Shown here: piece after piece, positions 8,771-17,922 of the stretch
How the letters are laid out: each line of letters begins with the position of its first letter
Numbering within the stretch: position 1 is the stretch's first letter
Notes under the pieces: generated by a model
Told to the model about the DNA's origin: nothing
The model's database searches: none
The model's input: only the letters and a program-made list of their open reading frames with translations
Program-made: the position numbers and the translations under genes
NCBI RefSeq assembly: GCF_000703085.1
Contig: NZ_JNLL01000001.1
Location: 930,001-994,000, forward strand
Source of the DNA: Persephonella sp. KM09-Lau-8
GTDB taxonomy: Bacteria; Aquificota; Aquificia; Aquificales; Hydrogenothermaceae
Direction: 5' to 3'
DNA length: 64,000 bases

Positions 8771-10060
8771 ATGATAAAAGTCAATATTGAAAAACTTGTC
8801 TATGGTGGAAAAGGACTTGGAAAAATAGATGATAGGGTATGCTTTGTTCCCTTTGTCCTGCCTGAAGAGGAAGTTTCTGTAAAAATAACAAATGAGAAAA
8901 AAAGTTTTATAGAGTGCCAGCCTGTTGAAATCTTAAAAAGTTCTCCCTACCGTGTAGAACCTGTCTGTAAATATTTTACCTACTGTGGTGGCTGTGATTA
9001 TATGCACATCCAGTATGAAAAACAGGTTGAATACAAAAAGGAGATATTCCTTGAAACCTTTGAAAGAATAGGAAAGATAAAAGACATTCCCCTGCAAAAT
9101 GTTTTCCCATCAGAAAATCCTTTCCATTACAGAAACAGAGTTCAGTTTAAAATATACGGAGAAAAGGTCGGCTTTTATCAACGGGAAAGCCATAATGTTA
9201 TTAACATAAACTACTGCTATCTCCTGAAAGAAGAGTTAAATCAGGCTTTAGCTGGTTTAAGAGAAGTTTTACCTTTTCTTACCTTCCAGCCTGTTGAAGC
9301 TCATTTTTATTCATCCTCAGAAGGCCAGATGACAGTCAGATTTATATTTCCCCGTAGGGTAAAAAGCTTCCCTCTGGGGCTGAAACATCTAAAAGCATTT
9401 TTAGGAGAAACCCTTGTAGGTGCCGGTATATACCAGAAGGACAAAATACCAAAAAGAATAAACTTTATAGGCAGCCCATTCGGATATGAAACTGTTGGAG
9501 ATTACAGGTTTAGAGTATCTGCAGACTCATTCTTTCAGGTAAACAGATTTCAAGTCAAAAATATGATACAGATTGTTGAGGAAGAAGCAAAAAACAGTGA
9601 TGTATCAGTTGCATTTGACCTTTACAGCGGAGTTGGAACATTTACCATTCCAATGGGCAGATATATAGAAAAGGTCTTTGGGGTGGAGATAAACCCTTAC
9701 TCCGTTCAGGATGCAAACCACAACAAAAAGCTGAACAAAACCCCCAATGTTCATTTCCACAGAGCACCTGCGTCACAGGTTTTAAACTATATGAAAAAGA
9801 AAAATCCACAGCTTGTTCTGGTTGACCCCCCAAGAACAGGACTGGATAAAGATACTTTAAATGCCCTATTAGAACTACCACAGCTCAAAAAGCTGATATA
9901 TATATCCTGTAATCCATCAACTCTGGCAAGGGATATAAATAAACTGGTAGAAAATGGCTTCCAGCTTACAAAAACCTATATGATAGATATGTTTCCCCAA
10001 ACTTATCATATAGAAAGCATAACAATTTTAGAAAGAAAACCGATGATAATAAACAAATGA
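8771..10060 (+). CDS. rlmD: 23S rRNA (uracil-5-)-methyltransferase, RumA/RlmD-like
   Basis: This 429-residue protein has an N-terminal TRAM-like beta domain (1-55), an iron-sulphur cluster region and a C-terminal Rossmann methyltransferase. The four predicted [4Fe-4S] cysteines are C66, C72, C75 (CKYFTYCGGC) and C149. The S-adenosylmethionine-binding region FDLYSGVGTFTIP and the motif DPPRTGLD are present, and the catalytic nucleophile is C380 in YISCNPSTLARD. The family methylates C5 of a uridine in 23S rRNA. Whether the target is U1939, U747 or both cannot be told, so the gene symbol is tentative. It is translationally coupled by an ATGA overlap to the downstream signalling gene, which is an odd pairing. 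Confidence 0.88.
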   Translation: MIKVNIEKLVYGGKGLGKIDDRVCFVPFVLPEEEVSVKITNEKKSFIECQPVEILKSSPYRVEPVCKYFTYCGGCDYMHIQYEKQVEYKKEIFLETFERIGKIKDIPLQNVFPSENPFHYRNRVQFKIYGEKVGFYQRESHNVININYCYLLKEELNQALAGLREVLPFLTFQPVEAHFYSSSEGQMTVRFIFPRRVKSFPLGLKHLKAFLGETLVGAGIYQKDKIPKRINFIGSPFGYETVGDYRFRVSADSFFQVNRFQVKNMIQIVEEEAKNSDVSVAFDLYSGVGTFTIPMGRYIEKVFGVEINPYSVQDANHNKKLNKTPNVHFHRAPASQVLNYMKKKNPQLVLVDPPRTGLDKDTLNALLELPQLKKLIYISCNPSTLARDINKLVENGFQLTKTYMIDMFPQTYHIESITILERKPMIINK

Positions 10061-12387
10061 AAAAAAGGGACTCAATTTCACGGCTTGTTTTATTCTGGAT
10101 TATACTGCTGGCAGGTATTGCATTTATATTCTTTACAGGATTTAACATATATCAGGAAATTCAGGAATACAATCTGGGCAAAAAACAGCTTAAATCAGCA
10201 ATCATAGAAGAAAGAAAAAAATTAATGGAAAACCAGATAAACCAGATTATAACTCTGGCTGAATTCGAAAACAGTCTGCTTGAAACAAGACTAAAAAATA
10301 ACCTAAAAGATGTTGTTGGAATTGCAGATACCATGCTCGAACAAATCTATCTATTCCTTAAAGGAAAAATCCCTGACAAAGAAATTCAGAATATATTTCT
10401 GGAATCCATAAGAAAAGTAAGATTTTTTGGTGGTAGAGGATACTATTTTATAACCCGTGCAGATACTACAGGTATTGTCCTTGCCAATCCTGCCTTTCCT
10501 GAGATAGAAAATAAATCAATGTGGAATTATCAGGATATCTATGGCAAGTATGTCCAGCGGGAATTTTTACTGGCAGCTTTAAGAGGTGGCGGATTTGTAA
10601 GCTATTACTGGTATCTCCCAGGTCATGGAAAAAAACCTTTTAAAAAAATTGCCTATCTGGAATTATTTGAACCTTTCAACTGGATTATTGGTTCAGGAGA
10701 TTATATAGAATATCTACGGCAACAGGTTAAAACAGAATTTGCCCAGACAATTCAAAAAATGGAAAAAAATAACTTAAACCAGATTCTTCTCATAGATGGA
10801 TTTACACAATCCTGTCTCCTTGATGCAGCCACCTGCAAAAAATTTAGTTTTATCAAAAATCTCAAAGAGGGAATTTCCCAGTATGGAAACTATCTTGTCT
10901 ATAAAAAGTATTACTCCAACTGGGACATGTATATTGTATCTGTATTTTATCTGGGGGATATAAAAGAGATTATTGAGAAAAAGCTAAAGAATTTAGAAGA
11001 AACCGTCAGAAAAGATATACTATCCACAACTGCAGCAGGGGGATTCTTATTTACACTACTTGCAATCTTAAGTTTTATATTTCTTAGACAGGTTTCAACA
11101 GCAGAAAAAGAACTATCTTCAAAGGAAAAATCACTCCAACATGAGCGAAAAAATCTGATGCTAAAAATATACAAAGATAAACTCACTGGGCTGTTCAACA
11201 GGGAAAAATTCAATAAAGATATAGAAAAACATCCTATAGCAACAATAGCAGTTATAAATATAGATAATTTTAGGGAAATAAATGATGTATTTGGCTATGA
11301 GTTTGGGGACTATATATTAAAGACAATTGGAAAAATTTTAAAAAAAGAAGCAAAAAGAATATATCCTAAATTAAAGGTATACAGAATTTTTGGTGATGAA
11401 TTTGTGATAGCCGACCTGAATAACAATCTACCCCCTGAAAAATTTGAAGAATCAATAAAAAAACTTGTCTCAAAAATAAACAATATGATTTTCAAGTATG
11501 GCAACGAAGCAGTTAATCTTAGAGTATCTGCAGGAATAGCCATTGCCCAGAATGACCCTCTCCAAAAAGCAGATATAGCATTGAAAAATGCAAGGTTGCT
11601 GGAACATAAGCCTGTCAGCAGTTATGTGGAAGAAAGCTCAGCAATAGCAGAATACAGAGAAAATCTGATATGGGTAAACAGAATAAAATCTGCCCTTCAG
11701 GACGGACGGATAGTGAACTACTACCAGCCTATTATAAACAACAAAACCGGCCAGATTGAAAAATATGAAGTTCTTGTTCGATTAATCGATGAAGATGGAA
11801 CAGTTTACACTCCATATTATTTCCTTGAAATAGCAAAAAAATATAAACTATACACAGATATATCAAAAACAGTAATACAAAACGCATTTAAGACAGCAAG
11901 AAAATACAAAATAAATCTATCAATAAATCTATCTTTATCAGATATTATCAACGTGGAAATGGAAAACTTTATACTCCAGCTACTTGATACAAAAGATGTA
12001 TGTGAATATATAACCTTTGAATTACTGGAAGATGAAAGTATCGAAGGGGCACAAGAGGTTATAGATTTTGTTAACAAAGTAAAAGAAAAAGGAGCAAGAA
12101 TATCAATTGATGATTTTGGTAGTGGATACTCAAACTTTGTTTATCTGGTAGAGTTAAATATTGATTATATTAAAATAGATGGCTCTTTAATTAAAACAAT
12201 GCTGGAGAATAAAATCTCCCATGCTATTGTAGAAGCCATAGTAACATTTGCAAAAGAAGTAAATATAAAAACCATTGCAGAATTTGTAGAAAATGAGGAA
12301 ATACAAAAAGAGGTAGAAAAATTGGGAATAGATTATTCTCAAGGATACTATTTTGGCAAACCTTCTCCTACCTTACCTATATCATAG
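10057..12387 (+). CDS. membrane Cache-GGDEF-EAL signalling protein
   Basis: The protein has 776 residues: a membrane segment (11-29), a periplasmic single-Cache-like sensor (about 40-310, with a typical GGFVSYYW...PFKKIAYLELFEPFNWIIGSGDYIE pattern), a second membrane segment (325-343), a GGDEF domain (370-530) and an EAL domain (about 545-770). The cyclase signature is FGDEF at 445-449 instead of GGDEF, so cyclase activity is doubtful. The EAL domain keeps the acidic and phosphate-loop elements (EVLVR, SINLSLSD, IDDFGSGYSN, AEFVEN), so it may hydrolyse cyclic di-GMP. It probably turns a small periplasmic ligand signal into cyclic di-GMP changes that affect motility or biofilm. ATG 10057 overlaps the preceding stop. 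Confidence 0.85.
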   Translation: MKKRDSISRLVLFWIILLAGIAFIFFTGFNIYQEIQEYNLGKKQLKSAIIEERKKLMENQINQIITLAEFENSLLETRLKNNLKDVVGIADTMLEQIYLFLKGKIPDKEIQNIFLESIRKVRFFGGRGYYFITRADTTGIVLANPAFPEIENKSMWNYQDIYGKYVQREFLLAALRGGGFVSYYWYLPGHGKKPFKKIAYLELFEPFNWIIGSGDYIEYLRQQVKTEFAQTIQKMEKNNLNQILLIDGFTQSCLLDAATCKKFSFIKNLKEGISQYGNYLVYKKYYSNWDMYIVSVFYLGDIKEIIEKKLKNLEETVRKDILSTTAAGGFLFTLLAILSFIFLRQVSTAEKELSSKEKSLQHERKNLMLKIYKDKLTGLFNREKFNKDIEKHPIATIAVINIDNFREINDVFGYEFGDYILKTIGKILKKEAKRIYPKLKVYRIFGDEFVIADLNNNLPPEKFEESIKKLVSKINNMIFKYGNEAVNLRVSAGIAIAQNDPLQKADIALKNARLLEHKPVSSYVEESSAIAEYRENLIWVNRIKSALQDGRIVNYYQPIINNKTGQIEKYEVLVRLIDEDGTVYTPYYFLEIAKKYKLYTDISKTVIQNAFKTARKYKINLSINLSLSDIINVEMENFILQLLDTKDVCEYITFELLEDESIEGAQEVIDFVNKVKEKGARISIDDFGSGYSNFVYLVELNIDYIKIDGSLIKTMLENKISHAIVEAIVTFAKEVNIKTIAEFVENEEIQKEVEKLGIDYSQGYYFGKPSPTLPIS

Positions 12388-12458
12388 GCAAAAATTTCAT
12401 TTGTGATATACTTTTAAAAAATTTTTTTAGGGGTATTAAAAGCAGGTTAATATAAAAA

Positions 12459-13412
12459 ATGGATAGCAGCAGTCCTACCTTACTGAAGGTAGAAAACTTA
12501 TCAAAAAAATTTCTCATAAAGAAATCCCTTCTAAAAAAAGAGTATTTTACTGCCGTTGATGATGTCAATTTCTGCTTAAACCAGAATGAGATATTAGGTG
12601 TTGTTGGTGAGTCAGGAAGTGGGAAATCAACTATTGGAAAACTAATCCTAAAACTAATAAGAAAAGATAGTGGCAAAATAGAGTTTGAGGGAAAAGATAT
12701 ATACCAGCTAAGCAGAAGAGAAGAAAAAGAGTTCAGAAGAAAAACATCCGTAGTTTTTCAAGACCCTCGAACATCCCTTAATCCAAGGCTAAAAATAAAA
12801 CAGATTATTGAGGAACCTTTAATTGTCCATGAATTCCCAAAGGAAGAAAGAAAAAAATTAGTGGTTCAGGCAATAAAAGATTCAGGACTGGATGAAACAT
12901 TTTTAGATAGATACCCTTCAGAGCTTTCGGGAGGGCAAAGACAAAGGGTTGCTATTGCAAGGGCTATTGTTTTAAAACCAAAAATGATTGTTGCAGATGA
13001 ACCGACCTCAGCCCTTGATGTATCAATCCAGCTTCAAATTATAAACCTGATAAACAATCTTAAACAAAAGTTTGGAATAAGTTTTCTTTTTATATCCCAC
13101 GACCTTAATGTAGTTGGTATGCTTGCAGACAAGATTATGGTTATCTACAGAGGGAAAATAATGGAAAAAGGAAAAGCACAGGATATATTAAAAAATCCAT
13201 TGCACCCTTACACAAAAGTGCTTTTAGCCTCTCTTCCACCTGACCATCCATCAAAAAGAAAAAAACTTGAACAGATAACAGAAGTTTATAGAGAAGAGGC
13301 TGAAAATGGATGTGTTTTTTACTCCAGATGTCCCGTAGCAGAGGATATATGCAAAACAGGGCCAGAATACAAAAAATTTGATAACAGGGAGGTTTATTGC
13401 CACTTTGCTTGA
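12459..13412 (+). CDS. oligopeptide/dipeptide ABC transporter ATP-binding protein, OppF/DppF type
   Basis: This is a 317-residue ATPase with Walker [10 protein letters not shown] (50-58), the Q-loop region [12 protein letters not shown], signature [14 protein letters not shown], Walker [11 protein letters not shown] and switch His in FISHDLN. The C-terminal 60 residues form the oligopeptide-type extension with several cysteines ([14 protein letters not shown]). It would energise import of peptides, nickel or a similar ligand from the cytoplasmic face. No permease, substrate-binding protein or second ATPase (OppD type) lies in this window, so the rest of the transporter must be elsewhere. The next gene overlaps or abuts its end. 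Confidence 0.85.
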   Translation: MDSSSPTLLKVENLSKKFLIKKSLLKKEYFTAVDDVNFCLNQNEILGVVGESGSGKSTIGKLILKLIRKDSGKIEFEGKDIYQLSRREEKEFRRKTSVVFQDPRTSLNPRLKIKQIIEEPLIVHEFPKEERKKLVVQAIKDSGLDETFLDRYPSELSGGQRQRVAIARAIVLKPKMIVADEPTSALDVSIQLQIINLINNLKQKFGISFLFISHDLNVVGMLADKIMVIYRGKIMEKGKAQDILKNPLHPYTKVLLASLPPDHPSKRKKLEQITEVYREEAENGCVFYSRCPVAEDICKTGPEYKKFDNREVYCHFA

Positions 13413-14688
13413 TAGCAGTTTGCTAATTCAGATAGGAATAATCTTTGGACTTCTTTTACTATCCGCATTTTTTGCAGGTATTGAATCATCCTTCTTCTCA
13501 ATGGACTGGCTTAAAATTAAACGCCTTGCCAGAGAAGGAAATAAATCTGCAATAATAGCTGATTTACTCCGTTCAAGACCAAAAGAACTGGTTATCACAT
13601 TCCTAATTGGAAATGAACTGGTAAACATCACAGCTTCAGCAATCACATCAGGATTAGTTCTGCATTACTTTGGAGAAAAATATCTATTTATAGCAATCAT
13701 AATAATGACTATTCTGATTCTTACCTTTGGGGAAATCACCCCGAAAACAATAGGTTCTTATTATCCTGAGAGATATGCCCTCTTTGCTGCAAGACCTTTT
13801 TATATGTTTTACATAATAATGACTCCTTTCAGATTTGTATTTATGAAACTTGCTGAATATATATTGAAAAAAGCTGGTCTTGAACTTCCTGTAGAAAGCC
13901 ACAAGCTATCTGAGGATGAACTTTTATCTATTATTACAGTAGGAACAGAAAACAAAGTATTCTCAGAGGAAGAAAAAGAAATTATAGAATCAGCTCTTGA
14001 ACTTCACGAGGTAACAGTAAGCGAGATAATGACTCCACGAAGAGATATATTTGCCATAGAAAAAGGGAAAACAGTAAGGGAAGTCCTTGAGATAATTAAG
14101 GAGCATGACTATAGCAGAATACCTGTCTATGAAGGTTCTCTGGATAATATAGTCGGAATTCTATATGTAAAAGACATTATTTTCCTGAAATTTGAAGGCA
14201 GAGAAGAAAAAATAGACAGATTCTTAAGAAAGCCTTATTTTGTTCCTGAATTCACACCTCTTTTAGATATAATGAAAAAATTTGAGGAAACCAAAAATCA
14301 TATTGCCATAGTTGTTGATGAACATGGAACAGTTGTTGGATTAATCACTTTTCAGGACATCCTTGAGTTTATAGTTGGGGATATCCCTGAAGAATATGAA
14401 GAAGAAGAGCCATTTATGGAAAAAATTGGAAAAGATAAATGGAGGGTTTCAGGAAAATTAGAAGTTGAAATCCTTGAAGAAGATCTGGGAATTAATCTTC
14501 CTCCTGATTATGAATTTGATACAGTTGCAGGATTTATACTTGACCATATCAAAAGAATTCCAAAGGAAAATGAAAGCTTTGTATATCAGGGCTACAAGTT
14601 CACCATAGAAAAAGTGGAAAACAACAGAATTATCTCTGTAATTATTGAAAAACTTCCAGAACAACCACAAGAGGAAGAAGAAGAATGA
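13405..14688 (+). CDS. CorC/HlyC-type CBS-domain membrane protein (CNNM family), copy 1
   Basis: The domain order is a DUF21 membrane domain with about four spans (1-185), a tandem CBS pair (about 195-325: EIMTPRRDIFAIE, VVDEHGTVVGLITFQDILE) and a C-terminal CorC/HlyC domain. Members are implicated in magnesium or cobalt efflux, often with adenine nucleotide binding to the CBS pair. I prefer the TTG at 13405, which follows GGGAGG at 13387-13392. A TTG at 13378 is also in frame but has no comparable ribosome binding site and would overlap the upstream gene by 35 bases. The gene ends in an ATGA overlap with its paralogue, so the two were probably formed by tandem duplication and are coexpressed. 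Confidence 0.82.
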   Translation: MLDSSLLIQIGIIFGLLLLSAFFAGIESSFFSMDWLKIKRLAREGNKSAIIADLLRSRPKELVITFLIGNELVNITASAITSGLVLHYFGEKYLFIAIIIMTILILTFGEITPKTIGSYYPERYALFAARPFYMFYIIMTPFRFVFMKLAEYILKKAGLELPVESHKLSEDELLSIITVGTENKVFSEEEKEIIESALELHEVTVSEIMTPRRDIFAIEKGKTVREVLEIIKEHDYSRIPVYEGSLDNIVGILYVKDIIFLKFEGREEKIDRFLRKPYFVPEFTPLLDIMKKFEETKNHIAIVVDEHGTVVGLITFQDILEFIVGDIPEEYEEEEPFMEKIGKDKWRVSGKLEVEILEEDLGINLPPDYEFDTVAGFILDHIKRIPKENESFVYQGYKFTIEKVENNRIISVIIEKLPEQPQEEEEE

Positions 14689-15962
14689 TAAGTTATCTGA
14701 TAGGAATTTTGTTTTTCTTAATACTTGAAGCATTTTTCTCAGGCTCGGAACTGGCATTATTTTCTATTGATAGAAACAGACTGAAATACCTTGCAAAAAA
14801 CGGGGATAAAAGGGCAAAAAAGGTTTATGAAAAATTAGAAAAAAGATTTGATGAATATGTTGCAACCTGCCTTATAGGAACAACCCTCAGCATTGTGACT
14901 ATAACTGCATTTTTTGTAAGTTTCTTATCCTCTTTATCCACATTTATTCCCTTCCTGCAACATAAAGAGGAACTTTTTGCAGAAGGTATTATCGTAATAA
15001 CTCTTTTATTTGGTGAGATACTTCCTAAAAGTGTATTTCAGCATTACGCTGACAAAATAATATTTTATATTGTTCCTGCACTGGAACTTTTCAGGAAACT
15101 ACTATATCCATTTCTAATAATCGCAAAAATAATCAACAAGCTGGTATTTTTCATATTCAGACTCCAGCCTAAAAAGGATAAATTACTTTCAAGGGAAGAG
15201 CTTTTAGATGTTCTTAGACTTGAAACAGAAGGAATAGAAGAATTAGAGAAAAAAATTGTTGCCAATGTCTTGATATTTGAAGAAAGAAGACTTGGTGAGA
15301 TAGTTGTTCCCCTTTCTGATGTTGCAGCTGTCCCTCTAGGCAGTAAAATCAGCGATATAATCCATATCTTTAAAGATACAGGATTTTCCAGAATACCTGT
15401 TTACAAAAAGAGAATAGACCAGATTGTAGGGGTTATTAGGGCTTATGACCTTGTTAAAGCAGATGTTGATGATACAGTGGATAAACTGGTCAGACCTATA
15501 AGATATCTTCCTGAATTTACAAGCCTTCCAAATGTTTTAAAAGGATTTAAGCAGTTCAAAGACCATATGGCAGTTGTTGTTGATGAAAGAGGAGCCACAA
15601 TGGGAATCATTACCCTTGAGGATGTCCTTGAGGAAATAGTAGGAGAAATCAGAGATGAGTTCTCTAAAAAAGAAAAGAAAATGATAAAAAGATTTATACA
15701 GGATAAGATAGTTGTTGATGGTCGTATAGAACTGAAAGAAGTGGAAATGCTTATAAACGAAAAACTGCCACAGGGACCTTATGAAACAATAGGTGGAATG
15801 ATTATCTATATGCTTGGGAGAATGCCCCGAAGAGGAGAAAGCTTAACAGTAGGAAATGCCAAATTTACAGTCTTAAGTATTAATATAAGAAGGGTTCAGG
15901 AAGTCTTAATAGAAAAATTAGAAGGAAAATCTGAGAATAATGGAGCGAGCGACGGGACTTGA
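14685..15962 (+). CDS. CorC/HlyC-type CBS-domain membrane protein (CNNM family), copy 2
   Basis: This 425-residue protein is a paralogue of the preceding one, with the same DUF21 - CBS - CBS - CorC/HlyC order. The N-terminal motif FFSGSELALFSIDRNRL matches the DUF21 signature. The CBS region contains IPVYKKRIDQIVGVI and VVDERGATMGIITLEDVLE. It may form a heteromeric or alternative ion transporter with copy 1. The last codons, encoding a Gly/Ala/Ser-rich tail, and the stop at 15960-15962 lie inside the antisense tRNA-Gly gene, an unusual overlap, so part of the tail sequence is set by tRNA structure rather than by the protein family. Confidence 0.85.
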   Translation: MISYLIGILFFLILEAFFSGSELALFSIDRNRLKYLAKNGDKRAKKVYEKLEKRFDEYVATCLIGTTLSIVTITAFFVSFLSSLSTFIPFLQHKEELFAEGIIVITLLFGEILPKSVFQHYADKIIFYIVPALELFRKLLYPFLIIAKIINKLVFFIFRLQPKKDKLLSREELLDVLRLETEGIEELEKKIVANVLIFEERRLGEIVVPLSDVAAVPLGSKISDIIHIFKDTGFSRIPVYKKRIDQIVGVIRAYDLVKADVDDTVDKLVRPIRYLPEFTSLPNVLKGFKQFKDHMAVVVDERGATMGIITLEDVLEEIVGEIRDEFSKKEKKMIKRFIQDKIVVDGRIELKEVEMLINEKLPQGPYETIGGMIIYMLGRMPRRGESLTVGNAKFTVLSINIRRVQEVLIEKLEGKSENNGASDGT

Positions 15963-16016
15963 ACCCGCGACCCCTTCCTTGGCAAGGAAGTGCTCTACCA
16001 ACTGAGCTACGCTCGC
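15941..16016 (-). tRNA. tRNA-Gly(GCC)
   Basis: A complete cloverleaf is readable on the minus strand: acceptor stem GCGAGCG/CGCTCGC, D arm GCTC/GAGC with AGTTGGTA, anticodon stem CTTCC/GGAAG around loop TTGCCAA (anticodon GCC), variable loop GGGTC, T arm GCGGG/CCCGT with TTCAAGT, discriminator T and an encoded CCA. The total is 76 bases. Its 3' end overlaps the last 22 bases of the convergent CorC-like CDS. Confidence 0.97.
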
Positions 16017-16079
16017 TCAATCAGGGTCAATATTATATATGCAAATTCTTAACAATGTCAAGAATCCAAAAAGCACGAC

Positions 16080-16451
16080 CTAAATATCAATTTTATTTTT
16101 GATAAAGTTTGTATTTCTTAAAACACTTACCAAAAATACAATACTACCAATAAGTGTATAAAAAATCTTATGACCAACAAAAGGGAAAAAATCTATGTCT
16201 TCTATAAGAATAACCAGCAGATATATAAGAATTGTTATATTAATTGAAAATAGCATAATATAAAAAAGATTCCTGAGAGGAAAGAGTTTATTTTTTATTA
16301 ACAAAATAGCCCCTGCTGTATTTAAAATCCCAATTAAAAAATTTACAAGATTTAAATTTGCAACCTCCAGACATACAGCCATACCCAAAACAAACAAGTA
16401 AAATACAGAAACTACAGCAAAAGCAGTTAGCAATTCTCTGTATATCTTCAT
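16080..16451 (-). CDS. hypothetical four-span membrane protein
   Basis: This 123-residue hydrophobic protein has about four membrane segments (roughly 8-30, 33-53, 58-82 and 92-110) and a charged C-terminus. I do not recognise a family. The gene is transcribed alone towards the tRNA-Gly gene and away from rarA. A perfect 8-bp inverted repeat lies 22 bases upstream of the start and may be its operator. No function is proposed. Confidence 0.5.
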   Translation of the reverse strand: MKIYRELLTAFAVVSVFYLFVLGMAVCLEVANLNLVNFLIGILNTAGAILLIKNKLFPLRNLFYIMLFSINITILIYLLVILIEDIDFFPFVGHKIFYTLIGSIVFLVSVLRNTNFIKNKIDI

Positions 16452-16472
16452 TTAAACACCAATCCCCCATTA

Positions 16473-16494
16473 TTAAGACAACATACTGTCTTAA
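16473..16494. promoter_or_regulatory. inverted repeat in the rarA divergent promoter region
   Basis: TTAAGACA and TGTCTTAA form perfect arms around the 6-base spacer ACATAC. If arms of 11 bases are drawn, 9 of 11 positions are symmetric. It lies 22 bases upstream of the minus-strand membrane gene and about 120 bases upstream of rarA. It is probably a dimeric regulator site for the membrane gene. No poly-T run fits a terminator. Confidence 0.4.
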
Positions 16495-16612
16495 TTTATA
16501 CTTCTATAAATATAAATTCGGAATATTTGTTGAAAATTTCAAAAATCTCAGACCTTGAAGGAAAAACCAAATAGTTTATTATTTTAAAAATTTTTATTTT
16601 GGCTGGGATAAA

Positions 16613-17890
16613 ATGAATAAAAAACCGCTAAGCGAAAGATTACGACCTGAGAGATTATCACAGATAATAGGACAGGAAGAACTCCTTGGAGAAGGAAAAC
16701 CCCTTAGACAAATCATAAAATCAGGGAATTTAAAATCTATGATTTTATGGGGACCTCCCGGGACTGGAAAAACAACCCTCGCCAGAGTAATAGCAAAAGA
16801 GACTAACTACCAATTTTTTGAACTTAATGCCATATCATCAGGAGTTCAGGATATAAGAAAAGTTATAGAAGAAAGTAAGAAAAATCCTCTATTTTCAAAT
16901 GGAACAATCCTATTTATAGATGAAATACACAGATTTAACAAAGGACAGCAAGAAGCCTTATTATCTGCAGTGGAAAAAGGGGAAATCATTCTGATAGGTG
17001 CTACGACAGAAAACCCATCCTTTAGCCTTGTTTCTCCTTTGCTTTCCAGATGTCATGTATTTCAGCTTAAACCTCTATCTTATGAAGCATTGGAAAAATT
17101 AATAGATCGGGCTTTAAAAGAAGACAAAATTTTATCTAAGCGGAATATTCAGATTCCTGATAAAGAAATGTTGATAAACCTATCAGGCGGAGATGCAAGG
17201 GTCTTACTAAATGCAATAGAAATGGCAGTTAATATAACAGAAAAAGATCCTGTAATAATAGATAAAGACCTTGTAAAGCAGGTTTTCTCCAGACCAAATT
17301 TAATATACGACAGAAATCAGGATATCCATTACAGCCTGATTTCTGCATTTATAAAAAGCATTAGAGGTTCTGACCCTGACGCAGCAGTGTATTATCTGGC
17401 TAAAATGCTTGAAGGAGGAGAAGACCCAGTTTTTATAGCAAGAAGACTTGTTATTCTTGCGAGCGAGGATGTAGGAAACGCAGAGCCCTATGCCCTTACT
17501 CTTGCAACAAGCTGTTTAACAGCAGTAGAAAAAATTGGAATGCCAGAAGCACAGATTATTCTATCCCAGACAGCTACATATCTTGCCAGCTGTCCAAAAA
17601 GCAACGCAGCATATAAAGCTATAAAAGAAGCTATAAAGGATGTTAGACAAAATCCAAACATTCCTGTTCTCCTTCATCTTATAAACCCTTCAACAAAATT
17701 AATGGAAAAATTAGGCTATGGTAAGAATTACAAATATCCCCATGACTATCCTGAAAATTTTGTGGTGCAAAACTACCTTCCACCTGAACTAAAAAACAAG
17801 CAATATTATCTGCCAACTGAAAATGGTCGTGAAAAAAAGATCAAAGAAAGACTAAAAAATCTGTGGAAAGGAATCAAAAAGTATATATAA
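16613..17890 (+). CDS. rarA: replication-associated recombination protein A (AAA+ ATPase)
   Basis: The protein has 425 residues and belongs to the RarA/MgsA/WRNIP1 clamp-loader-like family. Walker A is GPPGTGKTT (47-55), Walker B is ILFIDEIHRF (about 98-107) and sensor 1 is GATTENPSF. The C-terminal tetramerisation region contains GSDPDAAVYYLAKMLEGGEDP, typical of the family. It acts at stalled replication forks with SSB and influences replication restart. The ATG at 16613 follows GGGATAAA. The gene ends just before a small palindrome and the NifX-like gene, so the two may be cotranscribed. Confidence 0.93.
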   Translation: MNKKPLSERLRPERLSQIIGQEELLGEGKPLRQIIKSGNLKSMILWGPPGTGKTTLARVIAKETNYQFFELNAISSGVQDIRKVIEESKKNPLFSNGTILFIDEIHRFNKGQQEALLSAVEKGEIILIGATTENPSFSLVSPLLSRCHVFQLKPLSYEALEKLIDRALKEDKILSKRNIQIPDKEMLINLSGGDARVLLNAIEMAVNITEKDPVIIDKDLVKQVFSRPNLIYDRNQDIHYSLISAFIKSIRGSDPDAAVYYLAKMLEGGEDPVFIARRLVILASEDVGNAEPYALTLATSCLTAVEKIGMPEAQIILSQTATYLASCPKSNAAYKAIKEAIKDVRQNPNIPVLLHLINPSTKLMEKLGYGKNYKYPHDYPENFVVQNYLPPELKNKQYYLPTENGREKKIKERLKNLWKGIKKYI

Positions 17891-17894
17891 TATG

Positions 17895-17910
17895 GTTAGT
17901 AAATACTAAC
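17895..17910. promoter_or_regulatory. palindrome GTTAGTA-AA-TACTAAC before the NifX-like gene
   Basis: A perfect 7-bp inverted repeat with a 2-base centre sits between the rarA stop and the ribosome binding site (GGAGG at 17912-17916) of the next gene. A bound regulator would block translation-proximal transcription. With no long loop, an RNA hairpin is less likely than a protein operator. Confidence 0.4.
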
Positions 17911-17922
17911 TGGAGGATGAAA

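Noticed and set aside
13378-13404. Upstream TTG (13378) as the start of the first CorC-like gene
   Set aside because: It lies within the preceding gene by 35 bases and has no ribosome binding site, whereas GGGAGG precedes the TTG at 13405.
12459-13412. A complete Opp/Dpp peptide transporter operon
   Set aside because: Only one ATPase is present; neighbours are CorC-like proteins and a signalling protein, not permeases.
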